This document shows positions 1 through 10,389 of a DNA stretch of 64,000 nucleotides, in pieces. Every line of letters starts with the position of its first letter. The stretch's first letter is position 1. The position numbers and the translations under genes are program-made. Origin of the DNA: Lumnitzera littorea (Eukaryota; Streptophyta; Magnoliopsida; Myrtales; Combretaceae); contig JAMXBB010000009.1 of NCBI GenBank assembly GCA_024138015.1, positions 13,594,561-13,658,560 on the forward strand, written 5' to 3'. Under the pieces are notes generated by a model. It was given only the letters and a program-made list of their open reading frames with translations, was not told the origin of the DNA and did no database searches.

Positions 1-330
1 GCCCCCTTGTAATTATTATGCAATTTATTCAAGTCTTGCATGGGAGAAGCTTAGGAAATTATGAGCTTTATGAATTTTAAATGATGAGATTTAGGTTGAA
101 AAAAGGAGTAACAGGTCATATTAGATTATGTGGTTTGGTTAGAAAGAAAAGAAGGGGGAAAAAAAAACAAAGAAAAAAATGTCTGAGCTCTCGGTTTACT
201 GAATGCAGAGAGTTTATTCAATTCCTATCTAAATTGTATAGAAAGTCATTTGCTATGATTACAGGGTTCCCTTGTATTTTGTTATGATGGATGGGCCGAG
301 GAAGAGTTCCGAAATTTTCAATCGAGCCAA
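1..330. other. No gene recognised; AT-rich sequence
   Basis: A-rich sequence with a purine tract near 140-180. A short open frame at 81-287 is low-complexity and matches nothing I know. I see no gene, RNA or mobile-element end here. Confidence 0.5.
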
Positions 331-547
331 TCATTTACATGAAGATTCAATGGTACTCCTTCTCCAACTTGTCTTTGTTGATAAAGTGCCTTTACATGAA
401 GCACACACATGGGTACTCCTTCTCCAACTTGTCTGTGTTGATAAAATGCCTTTACATGAAGCATACACGTCGGTACTCCTTCTCCAACTTGTCTTTGATG
501 ATAAAGTACCTTTACATGAAGTACACATCCTTCTCCAACTTGTCTTT
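331..547. repeat. 60-bp minisatellite, about 3.5 copies
   Basis: Units starting GGTACTCCTTCTCC begin at 352, 412 and 472, so the period is exactly 60 bp. A partial unit precedes them (from about 331) and a shortened one follows (about 529-547). Copies differ by a few substitutions each. Because 60 is a multiple of 3, frames on both strands stay open across the array and give repeated 20-residue blocks. There is no sign that any of these frames is a gene. Confidence 0.9.
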
Positions 548-1015
548 CCAAGTTGCTCCTGCAGCTACTCTTAAGAGATGATCTTCTACAACCCGGTATC
601 ACTAGATAAAATCGACTGGATCTCGGAATTGGATATTATAAATTACAATCTTTTGGGTAAGATCAATAACTAATTCAAAACAGTCCGTCTTACCATGAAT
701 TGTCAAATCTGACCAAAATGCATCAATTCAAACCCAAATACCTCGAGTCTTGAGCCACTTTCAAAATACTAATGGCTTTACTTCTATGCTAAGCTTGGCA
801 CTATCTGAGAAGGAGATAGTAATAGATAATATTGATGAAGAATTCCAGCAACTATTAAAGCTTGAAGGAGACAACAGAATCAATTGATCTTTAACAAGTT
901 TGACTAAACTAACAACCAAAATGAGTTTGAGTTTAAGCAACTCAAGTATCTTGTCAAGCTCATTCCATATTCTTAGGACCATAATCAAGCTTGCTTCTAA
1001 GATTAAATCTAAACT
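548..1015. other. No gene recognised; flank of copia element
   Basis: Unique-looking AT-rich DNA. It is the left flank of the copia element that begins at 1021. The open frame 761-1018 (minus) is leucine/serine-rich with no recognisable domain. Confidence 0.4.
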
Positions 1016-1020
1016 CATGT

Positions 1021-1308
1021 TGTAGAATTATGCAATATTCTTGCTACTTTGTAAAGATACTACGAACACCATATCTATATTAACAACACTTTGCAATTCT
1101 AGTATTTATGGAAGAAAAATGATCAGAGTTAGTTACAAAATGGTCCAACAGAATGAATTTATACTAATCACTCTACTCTACTATCTAATCTACTTAAGAC
1201 AAGTGGAAATAAATAAGACATGAGCTAGCTATGTCATGTCAGCTTCAGTTATCCATGTCATCAATTTGCAACATTGCTTTAGTCATCTTATAACCATAGA
1301 CTTCTATA
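1021..1308 (-). repeat. 3' LTR of minus-strand copia element
   Basis: 288 bp, aligned end to end with 7213-7497. On the plus strand it starts TGTAGAATTATGC and ends TTCTATA. Immediately inside it (about 1309-1325), the minus strand reads GAGAAGGGGC, a good polypurine tract for plus-strand priming. Confidence 0.9.
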
Positions 1309-1409
1309 GCCCCTTCTCAAGTTGGAGCTTCTTAAAATCCTAACTTGATACATAAACTGTGTAGACAAGTAGCACTCAATGGCTTAGTGAGCATATTAGC
1401 AACCTGTTG

Positions 1410-1724
1410 TCAAGAAGTAATATAGACAAGAAGCAAGAAGTTAAAAGAAATGTGATCTCGAAGAAAATGTACATTAATATCATTGTGCTTTGTTCGACCA
1501 TGTAAACGAAGGTTATGTGTAATCAGAAGCATTGATTTATTATCATAAGCCAAAGTAATTGGATGATCTACATGAATATGTAGATCATGAAGTATGTAAG
1601 AGACCCATAATAACTCTTTGGTAGCGGTAGCGGTAGCAAGACTATGGTGTTTAGCTTCAGTAGTGGAAGTTGATACTGTAGGTTGTTTCTTGGCTTTATA
1701 AGAAACTAAAGCATTTCCTAACAT
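1410..1724 (-). pseudogene. copia RNase H domain (decayed)
   Basis: The translation has the copia RNase H signature: VSYKAKKQPTVSTSTTEAK near the start, then KELLWVSYILHDL and the AYDNKSMLLI block (normally CDN.SA..L), then RTKHNDI..HFLRD near the end (usually RTKHIDI..HF.R). The acidic E in STTEAK is present. It lies just upstream of the 3' LTR purine tract, as expected for the end of a copia polyprotein. The reading frame stops before joining the RT domain. Confidence 0.9.
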
Positions 1725-1752
1725 GACTCAATAGCTTGAAATAGACTTACGA

Positions 1753-2619
1753 TCAAGAGAAGATGACCCCCCAATCTGAATCAGAAAAGCCACATAGATG
1801 TAGAGCTTTAGTAGTAGAATAGAAAAGTCCTAACTTAGCCATTCCTTTTAGGTACCGTAGTAAGTGAAATAGAACAAGAAGATGAGGTTGAGAAAGAAAT
1901 TGGCTTAAGCAATGAACAGGGAAAGTAACATCAGGTCTCGTCATGGTTATATACAAAAGCTTCCCTACCAAACATTTATGAAAAGTAGGATTAGGAAGTA
2001 AGTCTCCTATACTGTTATACATCTATAGTTTAGTAGGCAAGGGAGTGTTGGTAGCTTTAGCTCCTATGTACACTGCATCTTGCAAGACATCAAGAATGAA
2101 CATTCTCTGATTCATTAACAAACCATGAGCTGTGCGACATAATTCCAAACTAAGGAAGAATTTGGCATGACTTAAATCCTTAATTGTAAACTGAGTGTCT
2201 AGATTTTTCTTAAGATTAGAAATAAAAGTACTATTAGATCTAGTAATGAGCATATTGTTAAGTAAAGTAACATAAAAACATAACCACTTGAACTAAAATA
2301 TGTAAACAAGGAGTAATCATGAATCGATTGAGAAAAGCCAAGAGAAATTAGAAATGTAGACAACTTAATATTCCATTATCTCGATGCTTGTTTCAAGCCA
2401 TAGAGAGAATGCTTCAAGGGACAAACTTGGTTAGACAAAGCCTTTGTATAGCCTTTAGGAGGCATCATATATATATATATATATCTTCATCGAAATGACC
2501 ATGTAAAAACGCGTTATTAACATTAATTTGATGTAAAGGCCAACCATTTTTAGTTGCAATTGGTAAAAGAAAATGGATAGACCTTAACTTAGCTATAGGG
2601 GAAAAAGTATGATGATAGT
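1753..2619 (-). pseudogene. copia reverse transcriptase, C-terminal part (decayed)
   Basis: Two adjoining open pieces (1753-2022 and 2023-2253) read LLYITMTRPDVTFPVHCLSQ and FTIKDLSHAKFFLSLEL, both standard copia RT blocks (GRLLYLT.TRPDI; F.IKDLG.LKYFLGIE). From 2254 to 2619 the minus strand still reads conserved RT sequence (SPIAKLRSIHFLL, then NNAFLHGHFDEDIYM). An AT dinucleotide run at about 2466-2484 has expanded inside the codons for the DEDIYM segment. The domain stops at the solo LTR boundary at 2620 and resumes at 3856. Confidence 0.9.
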
Positions 2620-3855
2620 TGATAACTCTTATTCTAAACATATTTCATATGGTGATTTTATAGTATTTCCCTTACATTTTTGTTTTTTTTTTAAGAAATT
2701 GATACTTAATTGAGTAAAATTTTGATTTCAAGGTTTGAACGTGTTCTTGGATTGAAAACGAAGAAAAGGAATCAAGTTTTACTCAATTTGGAGTTCAAAT
2801 GAATGAGTTATGAAGTTTTGAAGTTACACAGTCTAGGACACGGTCGTGTCCCCAAGCTGTATCCATCCAGAAAAATTTGCTAAGGTCAGAAAGTTACACG
2901 ACTTGGGGACACAACTGTGTCTTAGGCCGTGTTTGGTGACAAAAACAGAAACTTTACAATATATTATAAAAGGATATATTAGGGTTTCAAAAGGGAGATT
3001 TGGACACTTGAAAAGTGAAGAGACTTGAAGAAAAGGAGAAGAAAAAGGCGAAAGCAATACCCAACTTTAAGATTGGAGAGATTTTTCATCAACAAAAGGG
3101 GTTTTTCATGTTTTATTTTATGCTTTTGTTGGAACTCGTTTTTAGTTTCATTATGATAGCTTAGAATTCGTGTATTTAGGATTATGGAACCTAGGGTTTC
3201 ATGTGACTCTTGGTTGATTGATAATTTTCAATGAAGTTTCTATCTTTTCTTGATTCAATTATGTTATTTAATTGTTAATTGATATTTCTAAAGTATCAAT
3301 CTATGATATTATGCATGATGATTGAGAAATTATGTGTAATTAGATCTTGGCATAATTGGAGAGAATTACATGTATCTATACTTAAAGATAAGATACATGT
3401 TTCTTCCGGAAAGTTGATTGTTTGTGTGGAAATTCATTATACATTAATGCAATTCTAAGTTATATTACTAAGTGAAGAGATTCTGGTAAATAATTTAGGA
3501 TTAGGGTTAATATGCTTGAGAAATGTATTAACTTTAATTGTGAATCTCTCCGGTCAAGAATAATAGAAATTGAATTGAATATATTTTAAGCGGTCACATG
3601 TTAAACACTAGGGAAAATAATTTCTAAATACGTTATTGCATTCTTAGTTTTATTGCTTTCTAAATTGCTTAATCAAGTCTCATAATTAGGTTAGTTTGTT
3701 AATTTTGGTATTTTTAATTTAGTCAACTCATCACAATTTTCCGGTTAGATAATAGAGCTAAAGTTAATATTAGTACTCGAAGTCTCTGAGGAATCGACTC
3801 GGACTCACATCCACTATATTAAAATTGATAAGTGCACTTACCCGACATCAATAGT
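2615..3855. mobile_element. Solo LTR (1231 bp) inserted in copia RT
   Basis: The element spans 2620-3850, beginning TGATAACTC and ending CGACATCA, so it has TG...CA ends with a 4-bp inverted TGAT/ATCA. It is flanked by a perfect 5-bp duplication ATAGT (2615-2619 and 3851-3855). The copia RT sequence is interrupted exactly at this point and continues on the other side. It carries no coding sequence. That combination is what LTR-LTR recombination leaves behind. The lineage is uncertain. Short ORFs inside (2833-3057) are not genes. Confidence 0.88.
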
Positions 3856-4362
3856 CTTCCCCTTCAATCTAAGTAAATCCTTTAGCAACAAGCCTAGCCT
3901 TGAACCTCTTTATGTTTCCATCCGGTTTGTACTGGATTTTAAACACTCGTTTTTATCCTATTGTCTTTTTCCTAGGAGGTAACTCACATAACTCCCATGT
4001 CTCATCACTCTCTAAAGCACTAAGTTTCATTTGCATGGCTTCCTGCCATTCTTTATGTTTTGATGCTTCACAATAGTTACGGGGTTCTTGGATAAGAAAT
4101 ACATTTGCTAATGAGGCAACAAATTATAGTAGGAAAAGTAATGGAATCAAATAAAGGATGTTTAGTAGAATGAATGGAAGAATGATGATTCTAGGTAAAT
4201 GAGCAATTAAGAGAAGTAGTATTAACATGTAGTGTGTAAACAAAATCCTTAAGCCATCTAGGAGCTTATCTCTCTCCGGGAAGATCTTCTTAATGATATA
4301 ACACCTTCTTCTTTATTGTTACTAGTAAGTTGCCCTAATGTAATCGAAATTAGACTGGAAAT
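3856..4362 (-). pseudogene. copia reverse transcriptase, N-terminal part (decayed)
   Basis: Reading the minus strand from about 4060 down to 3856 gives the start of the copia RT domain: a W-Q-E-A-M block, then K-P-D-G-N-I-K-R-F-K-A-R-L-V-A-K-G (normally K..G...R.KARLVAKG). It is separated from the rest of the RT domain only by the solo LTR. Several stops interrupt it, and the spacer up to 4362 towards integrase is poorly conserved. Confidence 0.8.
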
Positions 4363-5483
4363 CTAATTAGTGTTACATGGAGAATAAAAAGTAGATTGAC
4401 CACTAGAATTAGGCAAAGAAGTTTGTATCTGTGGATCAAGAAAAGGCGAATGGATGGATGGAGCATGAAAAGGATGTGACTCAAACGAGATAGAAAGAAA
4501 AGAAGACCCTTGATAGTTAATTAAAGCACTAGGAATGGAACTGAACATAGGGTCCTTGAAAGTGAAGATATTTTCAAAGAATACAACATCACAAGATACC
4601 AAAACTTGTTTACTAACGAGTGTATAGACTTTATATCCTTTTTGCCCATGAGGGTAACTTAAAAACACATATTTAAGCCATCTAGAATCAAATTTATCTA
4701 GTGGGCGTGGATGTTTTGCAATATAACATAGACAACCTAACACCTTCAAGTTCTCATATGATGGCTTCTCACTAGATAATAACTTACGAGGACTTTTCCA
4801 TTGTAGGCTTTCCATAAACAACTTATTAATCAAGTAGGTTACAGTCAAAAGACATTTCCCCTAGAACTTCTTTGGTAATGAAGCATGTAATCTCAAGGTA
4901 CGTGAAGTATCCAACAAGTGTCTATACTTTCTCTCAACTTGCCTATTTTGTTGTGGTGTATACACAATAGTCCTTTGATGTATTATTCCTATTTTATGGA
5001 AAAGAGACTAATAAGACGAATATATGAACTCAGGACCATTATTAGTCCTTATGAACTTAGGAACACAAGAAAAATGGTTGCATATGTAGGATAGAAAGGT
5101 AGATAGCAATGTAAATGTTTGACTTTTATGATTTATAAGAAATGTCCAAGTACACTTAATGAAATCATCCACTATAGTAAGTACATGTTGTGCTCTTGGA
5201 CATGAATAAACTCAAAAGGAAATATAGAAGAATGCTTACTTCTTAGAAAAGGAAGCTTATGAAACTTGGCTTCTTGACATACCTTGCAATGGAAATGATT
5301 GAAATTCTCATTTGTACATAGATTCAAATCTTGAAGTTTAGAGATGATGTCCCAATTGGGCATGCAACAAGTATAAGAGCTTATTGCTATTAGAATGACA
5401 AATAGAAGTACACAAAGGAAGATTATATTGATAAGATAAAACTGTTGCTTGGGAACATGCTGCATTAAGAATGTATAACCCAT
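4363..5483 (-). pseudogene. copia integrase with GAG-pre-integrase region (decayed)
   Basis: 5172-5483 contains the pre-integrase zinc-binding region (HFHCKVCQEAKFHKLPF). 4860-5171 reads the catalytic core in broken frames, including IRTNNGPEF, GIIHQRT and YTPQQNRQVERK (normally RTDNG.EF; ...TPQQNG..ERK). 4363-4848 is the C-terminal part with NLKVLGCLCYIAKHPR and SRWLKYVFLSYPHGQKGYKV (normally L..FGC..Y.......K...R....VFLGYP.G.KGYK). There are frameshifts between pieces, and the N in TNNG replaces the catalytic Asp, so the enzyme is dead. Confidence 0.9.
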
Positions 5484-5488
5484 TCACT

Positions 5489-5839
5489 GCTTTAGCTAGA
5501 GCTGTGCAAGCAGGCTTTGGTTTGCGGGTTGACCTATTTAACCCGCTTTTTAAATAAGTTTACGTCAATGTTTTTTGGCCCGTTTAAAAGTAAGCTAAAT
5601 GAGCCTGATCTATTTAACCCGCGGGCTAAAGTAGGCAAGTTTGGATTGGTTCATTTAATATATTTATACCTTTGGTCCATCAATCAGCTCATTTAACTCA
5701 CTTTTTAAATGGATTAAGGTCAATATTTTTTGGCCCATTTAAAAGCAGGCCAAATGAACCCAACCTGTTTAATCTATGGGTCAAAGTAGTTCAGGTCGGG
5801 TTGGCCTGTTTAATTCATTTACATACCTCTAGCTCTAGC
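5489..5839. mobile_element. Small non-autonomous hAT element (MITE), 335 bp
   Basis: The element runs 5497-5831, starting TAGAGCTGTGCAA and ending TACATACCTCTA, giving imperfect terminal inverted repeats of the plant hAT type (TAGRGNTG). It is flanked by an 8-bp duplication with one mismatch: GCTTTAGC (5489-5496) and GCTCTAGC (5832-5839). An 8-bp duplication is typical of hAT. Inside are two diverged direct copies of a block of about 100 bp (around 5541-5640 and 5700-5800), each containing TTTTTTGGCCCRTTTAAAAG. It carries no coding capacity. Confidence 0.8.
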
Positions 5840-6244
5840 TATCGCTATTCTTCTTTCACACTTCTAATCCTGTAGAACACATTCATTTACATTAAACACA
5901 GCCACTAATTACTCATTTTGGATAAGGTTATGAATGGAAATTAGGTTATATGTGAATTCAGGAATAAAAAAGATATTGTGTAACATAAGTTGTGGTCTGA
6001 TGTGTATTGATCTAGTTAAGATAACAAGAAAATTTCAACCATCAAGCAAGTAGACTTTTATTGGACTTGTAAGGTTTTTAAAGTTGTGCAGTAAATGAAG
6101 GAATGTTGTCATATGATTTGTTGCCCTGGTATCTAATATCTAAGAGTACAAGTTACTACTATGAGCATTAAAGCAAAGAATTGGATTAGAAATATTTGCA
6201 AAATTCCCATTATTACAGCTTACATCATCTTGAGAACCTTTGGT
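5840..6244 (-). pseudogene. copia protease region (decayed)
   Basis: On the minus strand between about 6170 and 5880, broken frames give a relic of the copia aspartic protease: a D-T-x-A-T-x-H-M stretch (normally DSGA(T/S)DHM), followed by hydrophobic segments ending in F-x-P-E-F-x-Y-N-L-I-S, the usual end of the protease. It sits between gag and integrase as expected. Frameshifts and stops are frequent. Confidence 0.65.
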
Positions 6245-6895
6245 TCACAGCATGTTAAACATCTCCTTATACATATTGTGAAACAATGAATTTATCTTGG
6301 TAATAGTATCATGATTAGCTACTGCTGTCTTTCTTTTAATAATTTGCTTTCCTTTGAACCATTCAGGATAACCCATGATCTGAAAACAAGATTCAACTGT
6401 GTATCCTTCACCTTTGTAATGTACACACATTACTTTGGTCATATTCTTTTGCCTATCAACTACAGAGCCTCTTTCTTTTGTACTAAAAGTTGCTCCTTCA
6501 ACTTTTGTACTAAAAGCAAAACCTAAAACTTGCTTTTGTTTTTTAACTTGTTGTACCAAGTAAAAGGCCTTATCTACACTCGACATAGGATCTATTGATA
6601 AAATTTGATTTCTAACACCATCAAACACTTCATTTAAATTGGTTAAGAATTGCATCAACTTGCATTGATAATCAAACTGAACCACACGTTCAAGTACATC
6701 ATAAGTACACAAATTCATTCGTCCACAAGTACAAACCGGATATACATGCAATTGAGCTAGTTCATCCCAACATTTCTTTAATTTACTATAATACATTTCA
6801 ATAAAATTATTATTTTGTCTTAAATTATTAATCTCATGCTTTAAAAAATCAAGGGACCATTGGGCACTCCATACTGCTCCATGACTTCTTTCCAT
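6245..6895 (-). pseudogene. copia gag, open for 216 codons
   Basis: This is the C-terminal two thirds of a copia gag protein. It has the sequence YYSKLKKCWDELAQL, then a CTCG motif, then LMQFLTNLNEVFDGVRNQIL (normally FL.GLN..Y..VR.QIL), and MSSVDKAFYLVQQ. Near the end is a degraded zinc knuckle CVHYKGEGYTVESC, in which the second Cys and the His of CX2CX4HX4C are both replaced by Tyr, followed by GYPEWF. The lead-in to this frame from the primer site is broken, so it should be inactive. Confidence 0.88.
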
Positions 6896-7200
6896 AATTG
6901 TGTACTAATTGCACATAGAGAAAGCTAATTATGTATAGAGAAAGCTTGTGCAATTTCACTGATCATGGAGTTGATTATCCAATACCTAACCATATGATCA
7001 CAACGCAATCATCTAACTAGATTTGGTGAGCATTTAAGTAGTCGAGAAACAGATCCATCAATAAATTCAACTTTAAATTTGGCACCTAAACCTAATTTTA
7101 TTAATCTGCTCCAACCTAAAAATTGTTTCCACTAAAAAAAAATTGATCCTATTGTCATATTTGGATTATCAGATCTGGATAGAAATAACAGTACCTTGTA

Positions 7201-7212
7201 GGCTTGATACCA
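7201..7212 (-). other. Primer-binding site of copia element (initiator Met tRNA)
   Basis: Directly inside the 5' LTR, the minus strand reads TGGTATCAAGCC. The first eight bases match the standard copia primer site TGGTATCAGAGC, complementary to the 3' end of plant initiator Met tRNA. The last part has decayed. Confidence 0.8.
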
Positions 7213-7497
7213 TGTGGAATTATGCAATATTCTTGCTACTTTGTAAGGAAACTACGAACACTATATCTATATTAAAAACACTTTGCAATTCTAGTAGTTA
7301 GGGAAGAAAAATGATCACAGTTACAAAATAGTCCAACAGAATGAATATATACTAATTGACTCTACTTTACTATCCAATCTACTTAAGACACATGGAAATA
7401 ACTAAGATGTGAGCTAGCTATGCTATGTCAGCTTTAGTTATCCACATCATCAATCTGCAACAATGCTTTAGTCATCTTATAACCATATACTTCTATA
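7213..7497 (-). repeat. 5' LTR of minus-strand copia element
   Basis: 285 bp, colinear with 1021-1308 with scattered substitutions and a 4-bp deletion. It ends next to the primer site at 7212 and is followed by target duplication CATGT (7498-7502). Confidence 0.9.
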
Positions 7498-7739
7498 CAT
7501 GTCGCTTAAGTTCACAAGTCTAATTTAGGCAATTATACATTTATTAAGGGATGACTAAAAAATAAAAAGGGAATAAGGAACCTTATTGAGTGTAACATAA
7601 GCTCATCATATTCATCCCAATTGGGCTCAATATTTGAAAACTTGAGCTTGGTGTTGTTTCATTTTACTAGACTCAATCACACCCCCATAAAAATCCACAA
7701 GGAACTGCAAATGGTTCCAATACAAGACTTAAATGGAAA

Positions 7740-8490
7740 TCTAGTTTATGTTGTAGATAGAAGCACACTGTAAGACACAAACTTCGGTTCTCCCTATCTA
7801 TGCTTTGGACCAATGTCCAGCGGTTTATTACGTTGCTTTAGGTTACTATATAGTTTCAAAGGCACACCATTTCTTAATTCTTGAATCTTGAATATAAAGA
7901 ACAACTAGAGTCCAGCGTGAGAAATGAGCACCTCTACAAAATGGCAATAGATATCGTCAAACCAAAACAACTTGAACTCTCCAACAAGAGGCAGTAGGGT
8001 TTGACAATGTTACAATGACTCAATCTCGGACTTTCAACATAAAGATGGACTACAAAATGCCTCCAAATCAGATAACTATCAGCATAACTTGTCTAAGTGA
8101 ATCACAAAACTAGCACTACACTCAAAAGCACAATATCAATAGACAATAGGTAAAAACTTGAGCAAAAACAATACTAATATTAGGAAGGATGCTAGGGTGG
8201 AATATAAATGGACCCAACGATGAGGGAATCTGATATAACAGGACATGAACTGAAGTATTGACATGGAACAACTTAGTTTAAGGAACCAACCAACACAACC
8301 ATGGCAAAGATACAAGCTTCTCTACAGTATTTGTCCCCATAAGAGAAATGATCAATTGAGATATAGCACACTGGCTAAAGTGGATCCATATAGCCAACCT
8401 AACCTAGTGGGATTAAACCTCGTAATCTAAACGAGGATGTAATCATTACTTATTAAAACTATAGATATACAACATTTCCATGTCATACGC
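7740..8490. repeat. Unnamed dispersed repeat, copy A
   Basis: This stretch matches 17150-18230 in blocks and in the same order. Examples are TTAATTCTTGAATCTTGAAT near 7872, AGGATGCTAGGGTGGAATAT near 8186, ACAAGCTTCTCTACAGTAT near 8311 and AGTGGATCCATATAGCC near 8378. The last block resembles the 3' domain found in many angiosperm SINEs (GACCC.TAGCC.ACC..AGTGGGAT), so a SINE-derived tail is possible. No coding potential was seen. The rest of the gap between the copia LTR and the L11 gene (7503-7739) holds nothing recognisable. Confidence 0.6.
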
Positions 8491-8769
8491 ATTAGTTGGT
8501 CATATATACAATGCCAACGTCTATTTATACAAGTAAAAATTAACATGTAACCGGGAAGATGACTTTTCACTTTGTTTTCTTCACACCGGCTTTTCTCGCA
8601 AGCTTGCACTTTTCCCTTAACAACGTAATGGGACCCTTTAGATAATTGATCCAAAATAAAATACAATGTTAACATGATCATTGCACACAATGCCACACTA
8701 ATCAACAGCACAGATTATTGCTAACCCCCCAAAAAACCCTAAAAGCATAAAAAGCCCTAATTTCATCAT

Positions 8770-9237
8770 TCAGTCAAAATACTTGACAACCTTAATCCCC
8801 ATACTATTTGCCGTACCAATAATCGACTTACAATTACTCTCTAAGCTCATATACTGACAATACGGATCCCATTTCTTGATCTTTGCTATCTCATACACGT
8901 GCTTCAAGCTCACCGTCGAAGCAGTCACGTGACCTGGCCGTCCACTTCCGTTCTCGATTCCGGCTGCTTTCTTCAAGTACCACGTGACCTTCGGCGACTT
9001 CACGGTGAACTCGAACGTGTTGTCCTTGAATGCCGTTATCATGACCGACATTGGAGTGTCGGGTTTGTACTTTTGTGTTCGCGCGTTGAAGTCCTTGCAA
9101 AATGCCATTAGGTTTAGACGGTATTGACCCAGTGCCGGGCCCACGGGAGGAGCCGGACGTGCGCCGCCGGCGGGTACGGTGAGACGGATCGTAGCCGCCA
9201 CCGGACGGCGGGTTGGGATCTCTTTTAGAGTTGACAT
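8770..9237 (-). CDS. MRPL11: Mitochondrial large-subunit ribosomal protein L11 (uL11m)
   Basis: 155 residues, single exon, intact. uL11 binds the GTPase-associated region of large-subunit rRNA and forms the base of the L7/L12 stalk in the mitochondrial ribosome. The N-terminal domain (about residues 9-68) contains the family signature PAGGARPAPPVGPALGQ and the NLMAFCKDFN block. The C-terminal rRNA-binding domain (about 73-145) contains TFEFTVKSP, YLKKAAG and CKSIIGTANSMGIKV. The length and the STLKEI-TRRPVAATIRL start are those of the plant nuclear-encoded mitochondrial form. The frame is open 39 codons further upstream to 9354, but that extension does not resemble the family, so I chose the ATG at 9235-9237. 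The coding region is GC-richer than its surroundings. It is the only complete host gene in the window. Confidence 0.96.
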   Translation of the reverse strand: MSTLKEIPTRRPVAATIRLTVPAGGARPAPPVGPALGQYRLNLMAFCKDFNARTQKYKPDTPMSVMITAFKDNTFEFTVKSPKVTWYLKKAAGIENGSGRPGHVTASTVSLKHVYEIAKIKKWDPYCQYMSLESNCKSIIGTANSMGIKVVKYFD

Positions 9238-10385
9238 GTGGTGGTTCACCGGGGCGGGAGAATGAGAGAGAGGAGAGATAAAATCAGTGGTTAATTGAAC
9301 GCCAGCATTTCTCAAGTGTAATTGGGCTTTTATGGCATAAAACGGCCCGTTCATGGTGTTAACATTTGCTCCAGGATTTAGCGTATTTTAAGGTACCTAG
9401 CACCCCCATTTTCCATTGGTACTGATTCAGTAATTTATCTTATCTTTTACTTACATTCTAAATAAAACGGAATGGTGGACCGATAAAGTGAAATATAAGA
9501 ATGAGACGTGTAAAATTCCCATAGGAGGGCGTAGAAGTGCAAAAAAAGAGAGAACCAGGTAAACAAACAAACATCTTCTTATTTTAAACAAGAAATAATT
9601 GTAAAAATTGGACATACAAAAATAATGAAAAAAGATAAATGGGCGGATTCTTAGATTAAGAAATAAAACAAAAGTAGAGCCTATAATAAAGGAACATATT
9701 AAACAGTAATTTTAGTGGTATGTGGAAACATATAAAAGAAAGCCACGTTAGTATTGTATAATGCGTTTATAAATCAATAGTATGATTAGGATTTTTATAG
9801 TTTAGTTATACAAATATTATTTTTTTAAAGTTATAGTCCGAATATGAATTTTCCTTCTCCTATTGAAATTAAAAAAAAAAAAAGTCAATGGTTAAGTTTT
9901 AATATTTACACATTTGGTATTAAATTAAAATTTAAAAATTCAGTTGCAAGAGCCTTAAAGCCTCGTTTCACTATTATTAAAGAATTGGGGTTTATAAAAG
10001 TAATTAGACCCCAAGGTGCATGACCTAGCGAACAAGGGTGTGCTCAAGTGCAAGGAAGATGAAGAATTTGAAAGACTACTAAAAATGTTAAAAAGTACTT
10101 GAAACTCTATTTTACTATTTTGTCTCTAAATAAAATAATTTAAAAATAACAAGTTACTTATTAGACCTTCTTAGTTTTTCATTTTTTCAATGAATTTGAA
10201 CATATGTATAACTAATTAGAATCTAAGCATTATTTTGAAGTCTAGTCGCAAAAAGTTTTCATATTGTCAATACTGAAGTTAAAGTTTTGGATATGTTCCA
10301 TTGACTTTAAATCATAATTTAATGGGTTTCATACTATATGTATGAATGAGGTGATATTTATTTTTTCTGAACAAAAGAAAAATAA
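9238..10385. other. 5' flank and upstream intergenic region of L11
   Basis: 9238-9400 should hold the 5' leader and core promoter of the minus-strand L11 gene, but I see no convincing TATA box. 9400-10385 is AT-rich with A/T runs (for example 9875-9890) and no gene, RNA or element boundary that I can support. Confidence 0.4.
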
Positions 10386-10389
10386 TACA

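Larger units (their letters stand above)
1016..7502 (-). mobile_element. Ty1/copia LTR retrotransposon, full length, degenerate, with two nested insertions
   Basis: Two direct LTRs (1021-1308 and 7213-7497) are flanked by a perfect 5-bp target duplication CATGT (1016-1020 and 7498-7502). Read on the minus strand, the order is 5' LTR, initiator-Met tRNA primer site, gag, protease, integrase, reverse transcriptase, RNase H, purine tract, 3' LTR. Integrase before reverse transcriptase is diagnostic of copia. All reading frames are broken by stops or frameshifts. The LTRs differ by roughly 8-10% by eye, so the insertion is old. It is interrupted by a solo LTR in the RT region (2615-3855) and a hAT-type MITE between protease and integrase (5489-5839). 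Unusually, the LTRs run TA...CA rather than TG...CA on the coding strand. Confidence 0.95.

Noticed and set aside
331..547. CRISPR-like regularity of the 60-bp array
   Set aside because: Units are contiguous with no unique spacers and the genome is a plant; this is a minisatellite.
8427..8711. 94-codon frame downstream of L11 on the minus strand
   Set aside because: It lies downstream of L11 and partly inside a dispersed repeat; no domain, and the second repeat copy does not keep the frame.
8899..9111. Open frames antisense to and in another frame of L11 (8891-9100, 8899-9111)
   Set aside because: Shadows of the GC-rich L11 coding sequence; the L11 frame explains the region fully.
9238..9354. 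N-terminal extension of L11 by 39 codons
   Set aside because: The extra residues do not look like the family or a targeting peptide, and known plant forms start at the internal Met.
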